Below, piece after piece: positions 32,012-44,210 of a stretch of 64,000 nucleotides of DNA. Both the position numbers and the translations under genes were made by a program. Under the pieces are notes generated by a model that was not told where the DNA came from, ran no database searches, and saw only the letters and a program-made list of their open reading frames with translations. The stretch comes from Pollenia angustigena. Lineage: Eukaryota > Arthropoda > Insecta > Diptera > Polleniidae. The stretch lies in NCBI GenBank assembly GCA_930367215.1, contig OV884059.1, positions 35,331,882-35,395,881 of the forward strand, written 5' to 3'. The first letter of the stretch is position 1. Each line of letters starts with the position of its first letter.

Positions 32012-33038
32012 TTCCCCTCTATTACTGAACTCGTTGTCGGCGGCGTCGTTAATTTTTAGCTCAAGTCACATTTAGTCGACGCCGACGTCAACTCGACATT
32101 AAATCGGTATTAATTTGCATGTATATATTGATGTCGACATGTTATCGATATTTAAAAAAAAAAATATTGCTCATCTCTATGTATTTTGACAGTAATTTAA
32201 TTTATTTTTTAAATTTTCGTGTAAAATGTTATTTTTGTTGACTCTGAAAGTAGTGATGAAGAAAATAAAGAAGTGCTTAAACTTCAGAGGAAACTTATAA
32301 GGCAAAGATCATCCATTTTCAATTTGCCGGACAACACGTGAGTAATAAAACAATTTGGTTTGTATTTGTGAAAATTCATACGAGCAATTTGTAAATTTGT
32401 TTCTTTATATACATTCATTGAGTATTTTCGGTTAAACAAACAGACATTTAAGTTTGTTTTGAAAAAAATTGAGCCGTCAATGAGAAGTATAACTCGCTCA
32501 GCATCAATCTCCAACACAATCAAATTGGCAACCATTGGAAATGGTCGAAATTTAAAAATTTATATTTTTAAAAAATTTTCTAGCCAAACCTTTTGCCAAC
32601 CCTCGCTGTCTCTAATTGGTGGTCCCATTGAATTTAATTTTGTTGTTATTTCCTCCTATTCTTTTTTGAAATTGTAAGGAGTTGAACTTCGATGAAATCC
32701 TTTTGCCAATCTTGGCTTATTTTTACGTTCAGCAAAAAGGGTTTCAAATTGTTTTAAAGTTGTAACTTTAATTTTTTTTCCATTTATTTATTATTTATTA
32801 TTTATATATTTTTTTTTATTTTTTAAATATATTGTAAAAACTTTGCCACAGTTTCACTAGACGACGTTAAAAACTTTGTTGACAAAATCAAAGCCAATTC
32901 GTGTCAACGTCGGCGTTAAATCGCCTTTATTAATACAAATTCTTTGTCAATAGTAATCGGTTATCGTAAATATTGACGGCGGTAATGCCATGACTGCGGT
33001 TTCGACGTCATTTAAGTCGACATTAGCAATAAGGGGGA
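32012..33038 (+). mobile_element. Internally deleted PIF/Harbinger transposon
   Basis: Left end TTCCCCTCTATTACTGA and the inverted right end TCCCCCTTATTGCTAAT are imperfect inverted repeats flanked by TTA at 32009-32011 and 33039-33041. GACGTCGACG-type subterminal repeats occur at both sides (32035-32095 and 32860-33020). It carries a Harbinger nuclease remnant, which makes the superfamily assignment firmer than for the MITEs. It sits next to a terminal scrap of the palindrome family (AAATAACCACAATATTAATT). Confidence 0.75.
32226..32560 (+). pseudogene. PIF/Harbinger nuclease (HARBI1-like) remnant
   Basis: First block from GTT 32237: VDSESSDEENKEVLKLQRKL, then IRQRSSIFNLPDN, an acidic leader and FNLP motif as in the N-terminus of insect Harbinger nucleases. 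The ATG at 32226 is out of frame with it by a one-base indel in a T run. A donor-like GTGAGT begins at 32338 and an AG at 32442-32443 precedes the second block, FVLKKIEPSMRSITRSASIS then TIKLAT, which matches the family's ...IEP...R.ST.IS..IKLAT stretch just before the catalytic domain. The catalytic DDE domain is absent; the remainder to 33038 is AT-rich and non-coding. Either an intron plus deletion or two deletions could explain the break. Confidence 0.7.
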
Positions 33039-33041
33039 TTA

Positions 33042-33534
33042 ATATATACATTAGGGTGGCCGTTATTTTCTTTTTTTTGATTTCTTATATTCTCCCCCCC
33101 CCCAAATCGGTTCAGTTTTATGTAAAAAAAAAATACAAAAAAATTTCGTAGCGATAAGTTGTGTTTTAGGGGGGGCGTCCGCCCCTCAAAGTTTGCCATC
33201 AAGCCATTTATTCAAATGTTATTTGTTTGCATATGACTATCTCTTAAAAACAACATTTTACAAGAACATGATATATGGCAATATTTTAGCTCTTCTAGTC
33301 AACAACATTAGCCTCGAAGAAAGTTTTTTGCTAAAATTAATATTTAAGAAAATAATTAAGAAAATAACAACAAAATTCCAAACATTTTATATACGTTTTA
33401 TATATATAAAAGAGGGATTTAATGTCAAGTGAACTAATTTTGAAATCGATGTCTTTCGATTTGGATGAAATTTGCACCAACGTTAGTCCTATTGAATAGT
33501 AGTTTAGACACAAATTTTCAACAAGATCGGTCAA
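33042..33534. other. Non-coding stretch with C- and G-rich patches
   Basis: Contains a C run near 33096-33104 and a GGGGGGGCGTCCGCCCC patch near 33171. No gene supported. Confidence 0.5.
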
Positions 33535-33951
33535 AAAGTTTCTGAGTTTGGGGGGGTCAAAGTTTGAAATTTTGGCCATATAGGTGTTCTTTCACATCCA
33601 TGTAACTTATTACCAATTGGGGTTAGCAAAATTTGTCCCAAGCAGCTTAGATAGCTATTTGATCAATCTTTAAAAAAAAATTTTTTTTGTTTTTTTTTGA
33701 ATTTTTTAAAATTTTTTTTTTAAATTTACAACTTGGCAAAAAAAAAAAAAAAGTTTTAAATATAAAAAAAATATGTTAAAAATTTTTTTAAAAAAACCAA
33801 AAAAATTTTTTTAAAAAGATTGATTAAATAGCTATCTAAGCTGCTTGGGACAAATTTTGCTAACCCCAATTGGTAATAAGTTACATGGATGTGAAAGAAC
33901 ACCTATATGGCCAAAATTTCAAACTTTGACCCCCCCAAACTCAGAAACTTT
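33535..33951. repeat. 417-bp inverted repeat with ~160-bp arms
   Basis: The arms start AAAGTTTCTGAGTTTGGGGG and are almost perfectly inverted (33535 to about 33697, and about 33790 to 33951), separated by T-rich/A-rich low-complexity sequence. The right arm is joined directly to the LINE remnant at 33952. Confidence 0.9.
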
Positions 33952-33989
33952 GGGAATCTATAGATCAGCTGGATTACATCTCCAGTTCG

Positions 33990-34530
33990 TCGTGAAATCT
34001 ATCTCCTAGTTATTTCTGTCTGAGCCCTGCATCCTAGGACAGTGACACAGTACATGCTCGATTGTCTCCAGCTCCCCAAAATCATCGCACAATCTCCAGA
34101 AGTCCGGTATTGTATTGTCCCATTTGCCCGTAAAAGCCCTAACAGGACAATGACCCGTCAAGAACCCTATAAGTTTCCTTAGACCACCCCTATCCAATCC
34201 CAGTAGAACCCTGGTTGCCCCCTCGCCCAATCTGGGCCATAGTGTCCTAGACACCTTGCGGTACGTTCTATCCCTCTAGGACCGGTTAACGTCATCACGG
34301 AATCTTTCCCGTATCACCCCATAGTAGTAACATAGGGGGGGGGGGGGGGGGTTTAACCCCCCTGTCCCTAACCACTAAGTCCAGATTCAAACCCTCTCTC
34401 GCGAGCTCGTCACCCACCTCATTTTCATCAACCATGTAGTGTCCAGGTACCCAACACAGCCCTACATTGAATGCCTCCATGAGTTCGCCAAGAGCATTCC
34501 TACACCGAGCGACCAGGCACGATCGCACTA
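33990..34530 (-). pseudogene. Non-LTR retrotransposon RNase H and C-terminal remnant
   Basis: On the minus strand, 34528 to 34295 reads CRNALGELMEAF and NVGLCWVPGHYMVDENEVGDELAREGL, the second half of an RNase H domain with the HYMVDENEVGDELA block that normally carries the last catalytic residues. After stops, 34254 to 34006 reads LIGFLTGHCPVRAF and ETIEHVLCHCPRM, the cysteine/histidine tail that follows RNase H in several LINE clades. A run of 17 G/C (34335-34351) falls inside the frame and creates a proline string, probably an expansion. The reverse transcriptase and endonuclease are absent. Clade not fixed (RNase H-bearing LINE group). Confidence 0.8.
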
Positions 34531-36060
34531 AAGAGATATTAATTAAGCCTTAACAAATTTTTAAGGTCCATAACTCCTTAACTAGGAAAAAAAACTATCA
34601 AAAAATTTTATTTTCAATACATTCTACAATGCTGTACATAAATGTGAATATGCATATCTACATGTACATTAGGGGTATAACTTATTCCCATTTTTTGCAA
34701 ATATCAAAATGGCCGTAGCATATTCAATAAGTCCATCGAAAACTATTAAAAAAATGATATTAATAATTTCGCGATTTTCAAAAAAGGTCACGCACAAAAG
34801 TTGGAAAATTATTTTTATTTTTTATTACATATGAAATTCATGTCATTAAATAATTAAGAAACTTTTTAACTATTTTTTCATTTATTAATAATTAATTTAA
34901 ACACAATATAAGATTAATGAAATATTTAAAATTTTTAGAATTCGCTTTTGTGGTTGAGGTTTTTATTTTCAAACGACCCAAACAAATTGTTTTCGTAAAT
35001 AACACAATATTCGCTATCGCGTAGTGCTAGGGCCTAATATACATATTCTACTTTTTTTAAAGTGTCGATACCGTGATGTATCGGTGTTTTCCAACAAAAA
35101 CATTAACGAAATGTAGTGAACCATAGTTGCAAAATCAAAACAAAACCATATGACACGCTAACTTATTTTTAGTAACTACCAACTATTGAAGTCCACTGCA
35201 ACGTTAACGTATCCGTAACAATTACGTAAGAGTAAGGATGCCTTTACCCCATTATTTTAATAAAACATCCGTTCAATTCACAAGCTTTAAAAACCGTTTA
35301 ATTGTCAGAGTTTATTCAAATATTTTGCTGGGATAAATGTTTTTTCTTATCTAGTATTCAAGTTTTGTTTTTGTACATTAAGTATTTCAGTTGCAGCTAC
35401 AGTTTGTATAACAGTATTACTACATACTCGTATAGGTTTTATTTTCTCTCTCGATTTAACAAAAACTCTTCTAATGTTCAATTTATAAGATACATTTTGT
35501 ATGTGTGTATCTTTTGTCGAGGAAGAAAAAAGTGATGTCATGCGGTATGTTGCCACCCTGTTGCATTCTACAAAAACAAAATTATCAAAATAAAAATATT
35601 AGACAAGAAACCGACAACTTTAGCTGCCTATACATAAGTGATTTGTGCGTGTGACTTATACGTTTTCTACGTCATGTAACAAGTTAATGGGGTTATGCGC
35701 GCACAAATAACAAGAAGTTAAAAATTTATTGTACGCGTATATTGGAATACTATCATTTTTAGTTAACAACGAAAATTCAAAGTGTATGTAGTGCGGAGAT
35801 GAGAAGCAAACAATTTTTACTTTAATTCATAGAAATTGTTGAAAGAATAAAATGTCATTTGGCAAAGTAAAATTGGAGAAATACAAAGACAATAACGGAA
35901 AATAAAATGTATGAGACAAATTTTATCAAAATATAAAGAATTTTATAAAAATACAATTTAAATGGCAAAAAAAAAAAAGATATATAATTTATATGTTTTC
36001 AGTAATCATTTATTGAAGCATCATACATATATTTAGTATGAACTGTTTTGTTTTTACCCA
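34530..36060. other. AT-rich non-coding stretch
   Basis: No gene supported; no repeat family linked to other parts of the window. Confidence 0.5.
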
Positions 36061-36075
36061 CTTTAACCACACTTA

Positions 36076-36326
36076 ACTACAATTAATGTTGGGAGAGTTC
36101 CAACCAGTTGCAGTGGGGAATGTAAGAAAAGATAAACTCACTGTTTATTATTGGTATTTTGTTTAAGCTTTGATATCGTTGCCAAACAGACTTTTGAGTG
36201 TTTGTAATTCTCATTCACTCTGCAGTTTTGTTTGCTTCTATCTTTGGCTTCCCTTAAACATTTTTTCGGTGAAAGTTTCCTGATGATAGGGCCTAGGCAA
36301 CCAGTAAAATGCGCATAGAAACTAGC
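36076..36326 (+). repeat. Dispersed repeat shared with 42068-42240
   Basis: Begins AACTACAATTAATGTTGGGA and ends near CAACCAGTAAAATGCGCATAG, matching the later copy with many substitutions and a few indels. Confidence 0.7.
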
Positions 36327-36329
36327 CTC

Positions 36330-38529
36330 TATCTGCCAACAATAAATTTCAGCGTTTCTATCAAGAATAAAAATTGGAAATTAATCACGACAAACAAAAT
36401 CTTATTAATTAAAAATTTTGTATTTCCAAAAATTACTTTGATAATAAGATTTTTTAATTTTTATGTTCAGATTCGAAATTTAGCGAAGTCCCAACCCTTA
36501 GAAAAGTATACTCTAGTCCCAGGGTTTTCACTTTTTCTAAATTTTGCAGGTCTGTGTAGTTAATCAAATCTTATTCTAATATGTACTTTATTTTATGTCC
36601 AGCCAGTGCCGTTCGAAAATTTTCCCCATCAGGGTTTCTGTTCATAGGTTTAGTTAGGTCTTTAGCGCTCTTCAAGTCGGACAAGTCCTGCCGTATCGAT
36701 TTTTCTTAAGAGAGTATGGCCGCTATCATTTAATATATTTATATTTTACTGAATATTTCTTGATTATAATTTTTACTAATGGCACCTTGAGATCCTTAAA
36801 AATATGTATTTGAGTTTTTAACACACCAGGGCTGGCTGTGATCATTTGGCAATCATCTGATGTAAATACAAAAAAAAAACCGAATTTAACATTATTTTCA
36901 TCTTTAGATGTTTTAAATAATAATAAACTCAAGAGATCTGGCAACTTTTTTTTATTATTTTTTTTTTAATAAAAAGAGAGGAAAAAGGGAGAGAAACTTG
37001 TACTAATAAATATTTTTTTAGTCGTTACGTGAATAAACTATACTATAGTTACTATAGTCAATATACAGTTTGTTATTTTTCACAATAGATGAACGCACGT
37101 ACACTACGCGAACGGGTCACAAATTGTCCAATTAAATCGAAGTTCAAATAAAATTAAATAAATTAATTTTTTTCTCACATACTCGAACCGTCATCGTTAA
37201 ATCATCCCCATTGCAAGCAATTTTGCCAACAAATTGCGTGTTTTCTTTTAATTGAAAAAAAAGTGAAAAGAAAATTTTAAATGAACGAAATATTTTTTAC
37301 TCCATAAAGATTCGATTTGAAAATCGGTTAGTGTTTTTTTTTTTCGATGAATTGCTTCAAGCAATAGTACAAAATATTCCTATAAATACGCATTTCGTTA
37401 ATATTTTTTATTAATTATCTGTATCTGTTTTAAACATTGATTTAATTTAAGAATGTTATTAAAGTTTTGTTAAGGAAACGGAAAGAAAGGAAGAAAAACA
37501 AAATAAGGAAACGAATAAACAACAAATATTCGTAGTTAGAAACAAGTGTAAGTTTTTTTCCTTTTATTCTTCTTCTTAATAATTTTCCTTAATTTGCAGA
37601 AGGCGCAAAAAGATTTTTTTTTATACAGATATAAATATTATTAATAATACTATATATTTATGCACATAATATATAAAAGAGAGTGTATATACAAACATAC
37701 ATACAAATATAAATAGATGTACTAAATAGGTATGTTTATTTAAACAAAACAAAAAAAAACCAAAAATGTTTGTGGCAAATAACAAAAAAAAAAATGTTTA
37801 TAATACAAAAAAAAAAAAAATAATTACTCCAATTTTTTTTAAATTATATTGATTTTGGGCGTATTGAACAAAACAAATGAAAAAAGTGAATTAAAGTAAA
37901 ACAATTGTGAGCGCTGAGTTCATCGCAAAAAATATAATCAAATCTACCACTGACTGCTCTGCTTCTTTGCTCTTAATACTCTGGCAAAAAGTGTTTGTTT
38001 CGTTGTGTGAGTGTGCGTGCTTCAATGTGTGTATGTATATACATACGTATGTATATGTGTCAGTATTTTCAGTAATAAATAAAAAAAAAAAAAATTAGAA
38101 ACAACAGTGCTTAACATTAGAATATTATCTCAATATTACCTCATACAATAGGAAAACATTTTTTTTTTTTTTAATCTTAATTAATTTCTATAACGCATTC
38201 CATCATATATTTTATTATAGGAATTAAACAATTTACTTATTATTATTTCAAAGTATGTAGTACACATTAAAATCAATACTTTAAGACTTTCCGCACTTAT
38301 TGCTTAATGGTCAAGGCCGAGTAATTAAAAACTTATTATACGATTAATCATCAATGTCGTAAAAGTTGTCTTAAAAAAAATCTTTTTTTTTCTTATCAAT
38401 TATTAAGTAATAACATAAATTTGTTAAAGAGGTTTAATACAAAAAAATATACCTATCCACATAGATTTAATAGTTCACCTTTTTGGATTTAAAAAAAAAA
38501 CGAGGTTTTTTATTTCCATATTCCTTACA
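36330..38529. other. AT-rich non-coding stretch with microsatellites
   Basis: Contains long A and T runs and ATACATACGTATGTATAT-type repeats (about 38030-38060). No gene supported. Confidence 0.5.
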
Positions 38530-38943
38530 TGGCGTTTACATTTGCCAGTACTGGCAAGACAGTAGCAATACATGTAAACTTTTTTACTAATACACCCTGC
38601 AAATTATAGGACCAGTCCAAACACGCATGTAAAGCGTAGCCCACAAGGAACCAGGACTAGACAAAAAGTAACCCAAACGTATGGAAAAAACATGGTTTGT
38701 TTAACATTACGATGTCCTAGGGCAGGGCCATATAACCCACCTTTGGACCACTAAGGAGTAGTTTTAAAACTACTCCATGGTATACTCAAGAGGATTAGTT
38801 TTGAAGTCGTTTGAAAACGAAAGCATTTCGTTAAAAAACGAAGACATGTCGTCTCACTACAAACACAAACCATTTTATCAAAATGGATCAGGTGGTCTAA
38901 TTTTTTTTTGCAGGGTTGCCAGTACTGGCAAATGTAAACGCCA
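38530..38943. mobile_element. MITE with 27-bp perfect inverted ends
   Basis: TGGCGTTTACATTTGCCAGT and the next seven bases are perfectly inverted at 38917-38943. The end itself contains the palindrome TGCCAGTACTGGCA. No target duplication is visible, so the class is unknown. The interior is non-coding. Confidence 0.85.
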
Positions 38944-39237
38944 GGTTAGCCATCTAAAGGCATTTTTACACAATATATATGTATTTAGCATTGTACTTGT
39001 CAAATTTCTCACTGAAAACTTTATACATGTCATAAAAAAACAAAAAATTTGATTCTGTAAATGTCAGCTCGAATAAGCAGTGTAACATTTTTTAGCGTTT
39101 TCTATTTTGAACTGACAAACCATCTGGCATCAATTGTTTGAAAAGTCATTTATTTGTGTGGGCATATATAAATTACATATTTATATATTTATTTACACGT
39201 GGTCTTTTTAAAAATAAAATTTTTAATTTACTGAATT

Positions 39238-39384
39238 ATGTCGTTCACGACATAATTAGCGATATTGCAGATCATATGGGCGACGCTGTCGTTGACGTTC
39301 ATATAGGCGACGCTGTCGTTGACGTTCATATAGGCGACACTGTCATTGACGATCTATCAATATCGCTTATTATGTCGTGAACGA
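39238..39384. repeat. Hairpin enclosing three 27-bp tandem units
   Basis: The flanks CGTTCACGACATAATTAGCG and CGCTTATTATGTCGTGAACG are inverted (one indel). Between them lie three 27-bp units of CATATAGGCGACGCTGTCGT plus TGACGTT. In one frame the units read as repeated HIGDAVVDV, but the surrounding frame has no other sign of being a gene. Confidence 0.85.
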
Positions 39385-39499
39385 TTTTCCGGACACTTGT
39401 GTCAAAAAGTCGCCGACGATTTGCTTTGACGGTCGCCTACGCGTTCTCAAGGATTTTATATGATCGTACACGCGTCGTCAAGGATGTCTTCAAGACATG

Positions 39500-40634
39500 G
39501 CCAACTGGGTAGACTCACTTTCTTTTACTACATTTTCATCAGAAAGTATTTCACTTTCTTTAATTTTATTAATTCTTTACAATACTTAACAAAACGCCAA
39601 TCACAATTGTTAAAAAATAACAGAGATAAACTATAACCTTTACCACGTACTTTGAAGATAAAACTTTTTATTTTTTTCGGTCAAACTTTTAAGATACCTC
39701 TGAAACTGCTGGGCAAATTCAGAAACAATGTTTGCATGATTATTTTGTTGTCGAATTTCGGATTTGTTTTTTTTTGGTTTTAACTGAAAAGGAAAAACCC
39801 TTCTCATGTTATGCAACTATATTAAGTGATGAAAGTGCTTTAATTTTTTTTGTATCGCAAAAACTAGAGCTGACGAACAAAAAACGGAGTGCTGATTTGC
39901 GTTCAGCGTTTCAAATAGCTAAAGAAACAATTCTCATTTCTAGCGAACGAAGATGTTTATCGAAATTTATAAACATGTGTAATTAAGGTTTATAAAAAAG
40001 AACTCCCTTGTGCAAAAAAAAAAAATTAAATTTTTAATTCCTTTTAATAGTCAGCGATTGTTTAAGATTTACAATCTATTTTTATAAATAAAATTATTGA
40101 ATTTTTTTCTTGAACTTTCATTTTTTTGTTTACAATTTCCGCAAAACAATAAAAATTATTAAAGTGTATTAAAAAAGAAATATTCATTCACGAGACCGAA
40201 GATTCGCTGAAGCGTATAAAGAAGCTACATACTCGTACTACATCTACTATACATACATGAATGAATTAAAAACACATAAAAATGAAAGTGAATTAAAAAA
40301 AATTGTGCACATTTTTATACTTTTATGTTAAAACTAGAATATAATAAAATACATCATATAAATCATTAAAAAAAAAAAATCACAAACACTTTATTGTACC
40401 TAAGAAATTAAATTACTTGGCCCATAAGTAGTTATCTTATGGAGATTACACTTTTTTTTAACGCTAAGCACGAATTTAAAATTACAAAAAAAAAGTAAAT
40501 AACTCGAACAAGACAACGATGTATTAAGAATGCAAATTAACTTTTACTACAAGTATTGAAACAGACTTGAGAAAAATCTTGTTTTTATGATTGTGTCCAA
40601 AAAGTTCGAATTATCTTAACTAGTAAGTTTAAAG
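39500..40634. other. AT-rich non-coding stretch
   Basis: No gene supported. Confidence 0.5.
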
Positions 40635-41177
40635 CAGTGTTCGAAAATAAACAGTACATTATTCAACGTTCGGCTCACACACCCAGGAACGATATCTATT
40701 TTTTTAGTGATTGTGTAGACATACACAACCCTTAATAACGTTCCTAACTATTTTCAAAAAAGAACCGAACATTATATAATGTTCGGTTCTTCGTTAAAGT
40801 ACAGAACAATTGTAGTGATACTGTAGACAAACATTATATTTTAATGTTCTATTATGTTTGTTTCGTGTGTGTATGTATTTTGTTTTTGTAAAAAATGTTT
40901 GGTTTTTTTTATCAGCCAAAAGCGACGAACATTCATGAGCCGAACCGAACACATTGCAGTTTGTGGATTTAAAAAAAAACCGAACGGAATTAAATGTTCA
41001 CATCTTTTGTTGAGTTTGATAAAAACAGTAATATTTTTGTGTTCGAAAGATGACAAACAGGGAAACGTTATTTTTTTTAATGATTTTCTACACAAACACT
41101 ATTAGAGTTTGTGTTTTCCACAAATCTACCGAACCGAACATTAAGAAACAATATTTAGTGTTTATTTTCGAACACTA
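40635..41177 (-). mobile_element. Dispersed MITE family copy 2, both ends present
   Basis: Ends AGTGTTCGAAAATAAAC (40636) and GTTTATTTTCGAACACT (ending 41177) are perfect 17-bp inverted repeats. The body matches 4164-4622 in reverse orientation. CAGTG-like left terminus suggests hAT, but no convincing 8-bp duplication is visible. Confidence 0.8.
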
Positions 41178-41395
41178 AAAACTAATTAATTGTTGTAAAT
41201 AAATGTTGTGTTTTATTTAAAAAAAAATTCTAGTAAACTTTTGTGGTTCCCAATAAATTAATATTTCAAGGTATTACTGTATATTTATTTGCTTTAGATT
41301 GAAATACAAACATCATTCTGATTTTATACCCTACATAGGGCGTTTGTGCTGAAGTTTGTAACGCATTCAAATATATGTAGGTTCTGGACTCACAT

Positions 41396-41531
41396 CAAGG
41401 GCGTATCCAGTTAAGGGTTGGGGGGCACAGTGGATATTCAGACGGGACAGCCACCAGAATTTATGATATTATTATACCAGCGCTCGACTTATGCAGGCGG
41501 GGTTCATGACCACCCCTTGGATCCGCGCTTG
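41396..41531. mobile_element. Short hAT-type MITE, 136 bp
   Basis: Ends CAAGGGCGTATCCAG and the inverse of CAAGCGCGGATCCAAGG, flanked by ACTCACAT and ATTCACAC (6 of 8 identical). The terminal sequence closely resembles the nested hAT at 49153-51791 (CAGGCGCGGATTCAG). Confidence 0.75.
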
Positions 41532-42067
41532 ATTCACACTGTATACCAATCGACTAAGAATTTATTTCTGAGTTCTGTAAAAAAAATTGTTTAATTATAA
41601 CATAAATCATGTTACAAAATTTTATTACAGTCGATACATTTTAATACCCTTTACAACATGGCGGAGCAAAAGTTATCACCCAATGTTCTTTTACTGTAAT
41701 TTTCTTTTATGAAAACCTTTATTAGAATTTATATCGGCCAAGTGGCCGCCGAGATAAATGATGAGCAGTGTTGCCATAACTTGTTGATGAGAATATGCCA
41801 AAACTTAAAAAAAAATATGCTAAAATCTGCTAAATCGTAAAATGAAGAAAATATGTTAAAAATCTGCTAAGATTAAAACATAAAATGTTTAATATTTTAA
41901 ATTTTCTTAAAATATGTATAAATTTAAAAGATTTTGTTAGTCGTGCTTTATTCCCAATTTTTATTCTTGATAAAAACACTGAAATTTATTGTTGAAAAAA
42001 ACTTAACTGGCAACATGCTTTTGCAAGTTGTTTTTGTTTTCATTTTGTTTTTTCTTAACCTACTTAC

Positions 42068-42240
42068 AACTACAATTAATGTTAGAAGAATTCCAATCAA
42101 TTGTAGTGGGGAATGTAACTGTTTATTGTTGATGTTTTTGTTTTAACTTTGATATTGTTACAAGTAGAACTTTTGCTTATAATTCTTATACGCTTAACAG
42201 TGACGATCTGGACTAAGCAACCAGTGAAATGCGCATAGGA
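42068..42240 (+). repeat. Dispersed repeat shared with 36076-36326
   Basis: Second, shorter copy; both end at the block CAACCAGT(A/G)AAATGCGCATAG. Confidence 0.7.
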
Positions 42241-42754
42241 AAAGCTTATATATTTCATTAAAAATTTCATTAAAAAAAAGTATTATATTCAGGGGTGTGC
42301 TAGATATCAAAAACGTAAAACTCAAGAATTTTAAAAGTCGTTTTTAATAAGATTTCTGTAATAAAAGAATTTTGCGAAAAGTATTATGCATATATTTTTC
42401 TATTATACAGAATTGTATAACAAAAATTATAAAAACTAGATTAAAAGTGTATTAGAAGCAACTTCCAAATTCTTGCGTTTGACGTTTTTGATTTCCAGCA
42501 TACCCTGATTAATAATGCGAAAACGAAGAAGAAATGATAATTTGAATATGAAATCGTTTGAAAATATGCATAGTAAGATTGTTCGAAACGAAATTTGTTA
42601 AAAAATTCTGCTTTTCTAAACAGTAAAAGTATGCTTAAACATCTGTTTTTGGAAAAGGAAATATGCTAGAAGCAGTTAGCATTTTTTCCAAAAAAAAAAA
42701 ACTATGCAATTTCCCGGCTCAGTCTGCTAAATTTAGCACAAATTTGCTAAAATG

Positions 42755-43115
42755 GGAACACCATCACTTTTGCCAGAACTTCGGGCAACAGGTACTCGCT
42801 TTTCTGGCGAATATTCTTCTAAAGGGCTTCAAGAGTCTGAGGCTTTTTGACTTAAACCCGCGACTTCAAAAAATCCCATAAAAAAAGGTCTGGAACGGTT
42901 AAATCGAGTGACCTGGCCGGCCAGTGCAAATCACCGAAACGAGAGATTAAGCGAACCGGAAATGCTTCCTTCAGAATTTCGCGTTCTTGCGGATTCATAG
43001 CTTGTCGGTTTGTATTCTGCATTTGTTTACTTCACAAATGTCAAAACCGACTTGGCATTAAGCGCCATTTGCAAAATTTATCGCGTTTCCAATAGGGTGA
43101 TTATTTTTTCCTCAC
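42755..43115 (-). pseudogene. mariner-family transposase remnant, internally deleted
   Basis: Minus strand: a leader MNPQEREILKEAFPVRLISR is fused to RFGDLHWPARSLDLTVPDLF, LWDFLKSRV and KKPQTLEAL. The W-P-A-R-S-L-D-L block is the third catalytic aspartate region of mariner DD(D/E) transposases. The middle of the protein, including the second aspartate region, has been deleted, and a stop follows KSRV. A GTGAGGAAAAAATAATCACC sequence near 43095-43120 may be the 5' terminus. Confidence 0.8.
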
Positions 43116-43124
43116 CTTGTATAG

Positions 43125-43969
43125 TTTGCCTTTCCGTTTTTAATATCTACAATATTGGTATTTGACCCCATAAAATTTATTTTAGATCCCCATAAGTAGA
43201 TTAGAGTAAAGTCAACTTTACGATGTCCAACTTTCAGTGTGTATGTTGAAATCAACTTTCCAAATAACCCAGAATGGGATCGTCGTTGTTATATCGAGCT
43301 CTTATCACAAAAAGGCACAATTACAGAAGTTTTTTCTTATTTTATTTCATAAAAATTTTGTATGCAGGTTGTCGCTTAAGATAAAATTATTTCTGCTATA
43401 AAATAGCAATGGTACCTTATGTGATCATTACATTTAAGGAGATGATGCAAGTGTTGGCAATAAATTTATTTATTAAAAAAAAACGTAAATTAAAAATTCA
43501 AGTATTAATATCACATATATTCTGGGGTAGATTGCTTTTTAAATTCATTTGGTGTAAAAATGGCTGAAATATGAGCAAAAAATCATCACGATCTTTATTG
43601 TTGCACTACATTAAATTAGTTAAGCAGTAAAAATTATCGACAAAGGTTTTTAAATAGCCGTAAAATAAGAAGAGAAATCTGGCTTATGCTAGTTCAGTTG
43701 AAATTATACAGTTTTTGTATTATGGTTTACAACTCTCTTGTAGTGTTGTTAATAAAACTTTTCAAACTATGAAGGTGCCATTTTTTAATTTTTTCATCTA
43801 GTTGTGTTTGTTCACTTCAACAGTAGTGTAGGAGAACTGTGCATTCGCTGACGAATGTCAAATATACATACATACATGTATATAGATTTTTTGGAGTAAC
43901 CCTTGAAATATATATTTATTCATCAGATAAAATTGGAGCTGCTAACAGAAAATCGATGATTTTTTTTAT
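43125..43969. other. Non-coding stretch
   Basis: No gene supported. Confidence 0.5.
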
Positions 43970-44210
43970 CAGCCATGTTCTGGAAATCGAATTCGAGTGA
44001 AATTAAAATCAAACAAACTTTAAAAACGATCCAGTACTTAAAGTTCACTAAAATATTCCGTTTTACTTACTTCATACTATGAGTAGAGCTTATCTTCATC
44101 AGAACTACCCTTGAAATCAGAAAACAACGATGGTAATTTTAAAACAAAATTGAACTGGATGCTTCCATCGATTTCAATTTCACTCGATTTCGGTTTCCAG
44201 AACATGGCTG
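43970..44210. mobile_element. MITE with ~45-bp inverted ends
   Basis: CAGCCATGTTCTGGAAATCG and about 25 further bases are inverted at 44166-44210. A diverged copy lies at 21428-21660. No clear target duplication. Confidence 0.75.

Noticed and set aside
39138..39380. Small protein with three HIGDAVVDV repeats
   Set aside because: The repeat is explained by 27-bp DNA units in a hairpin; the rest of the frame is AT-rich with no sign of a gene.
41766..42760. Possible hAT element from AGTGTTGCCAT to ATGGGAACACC
   Set aside because: End similarity is weak and no 8-bp duplication could be matched.
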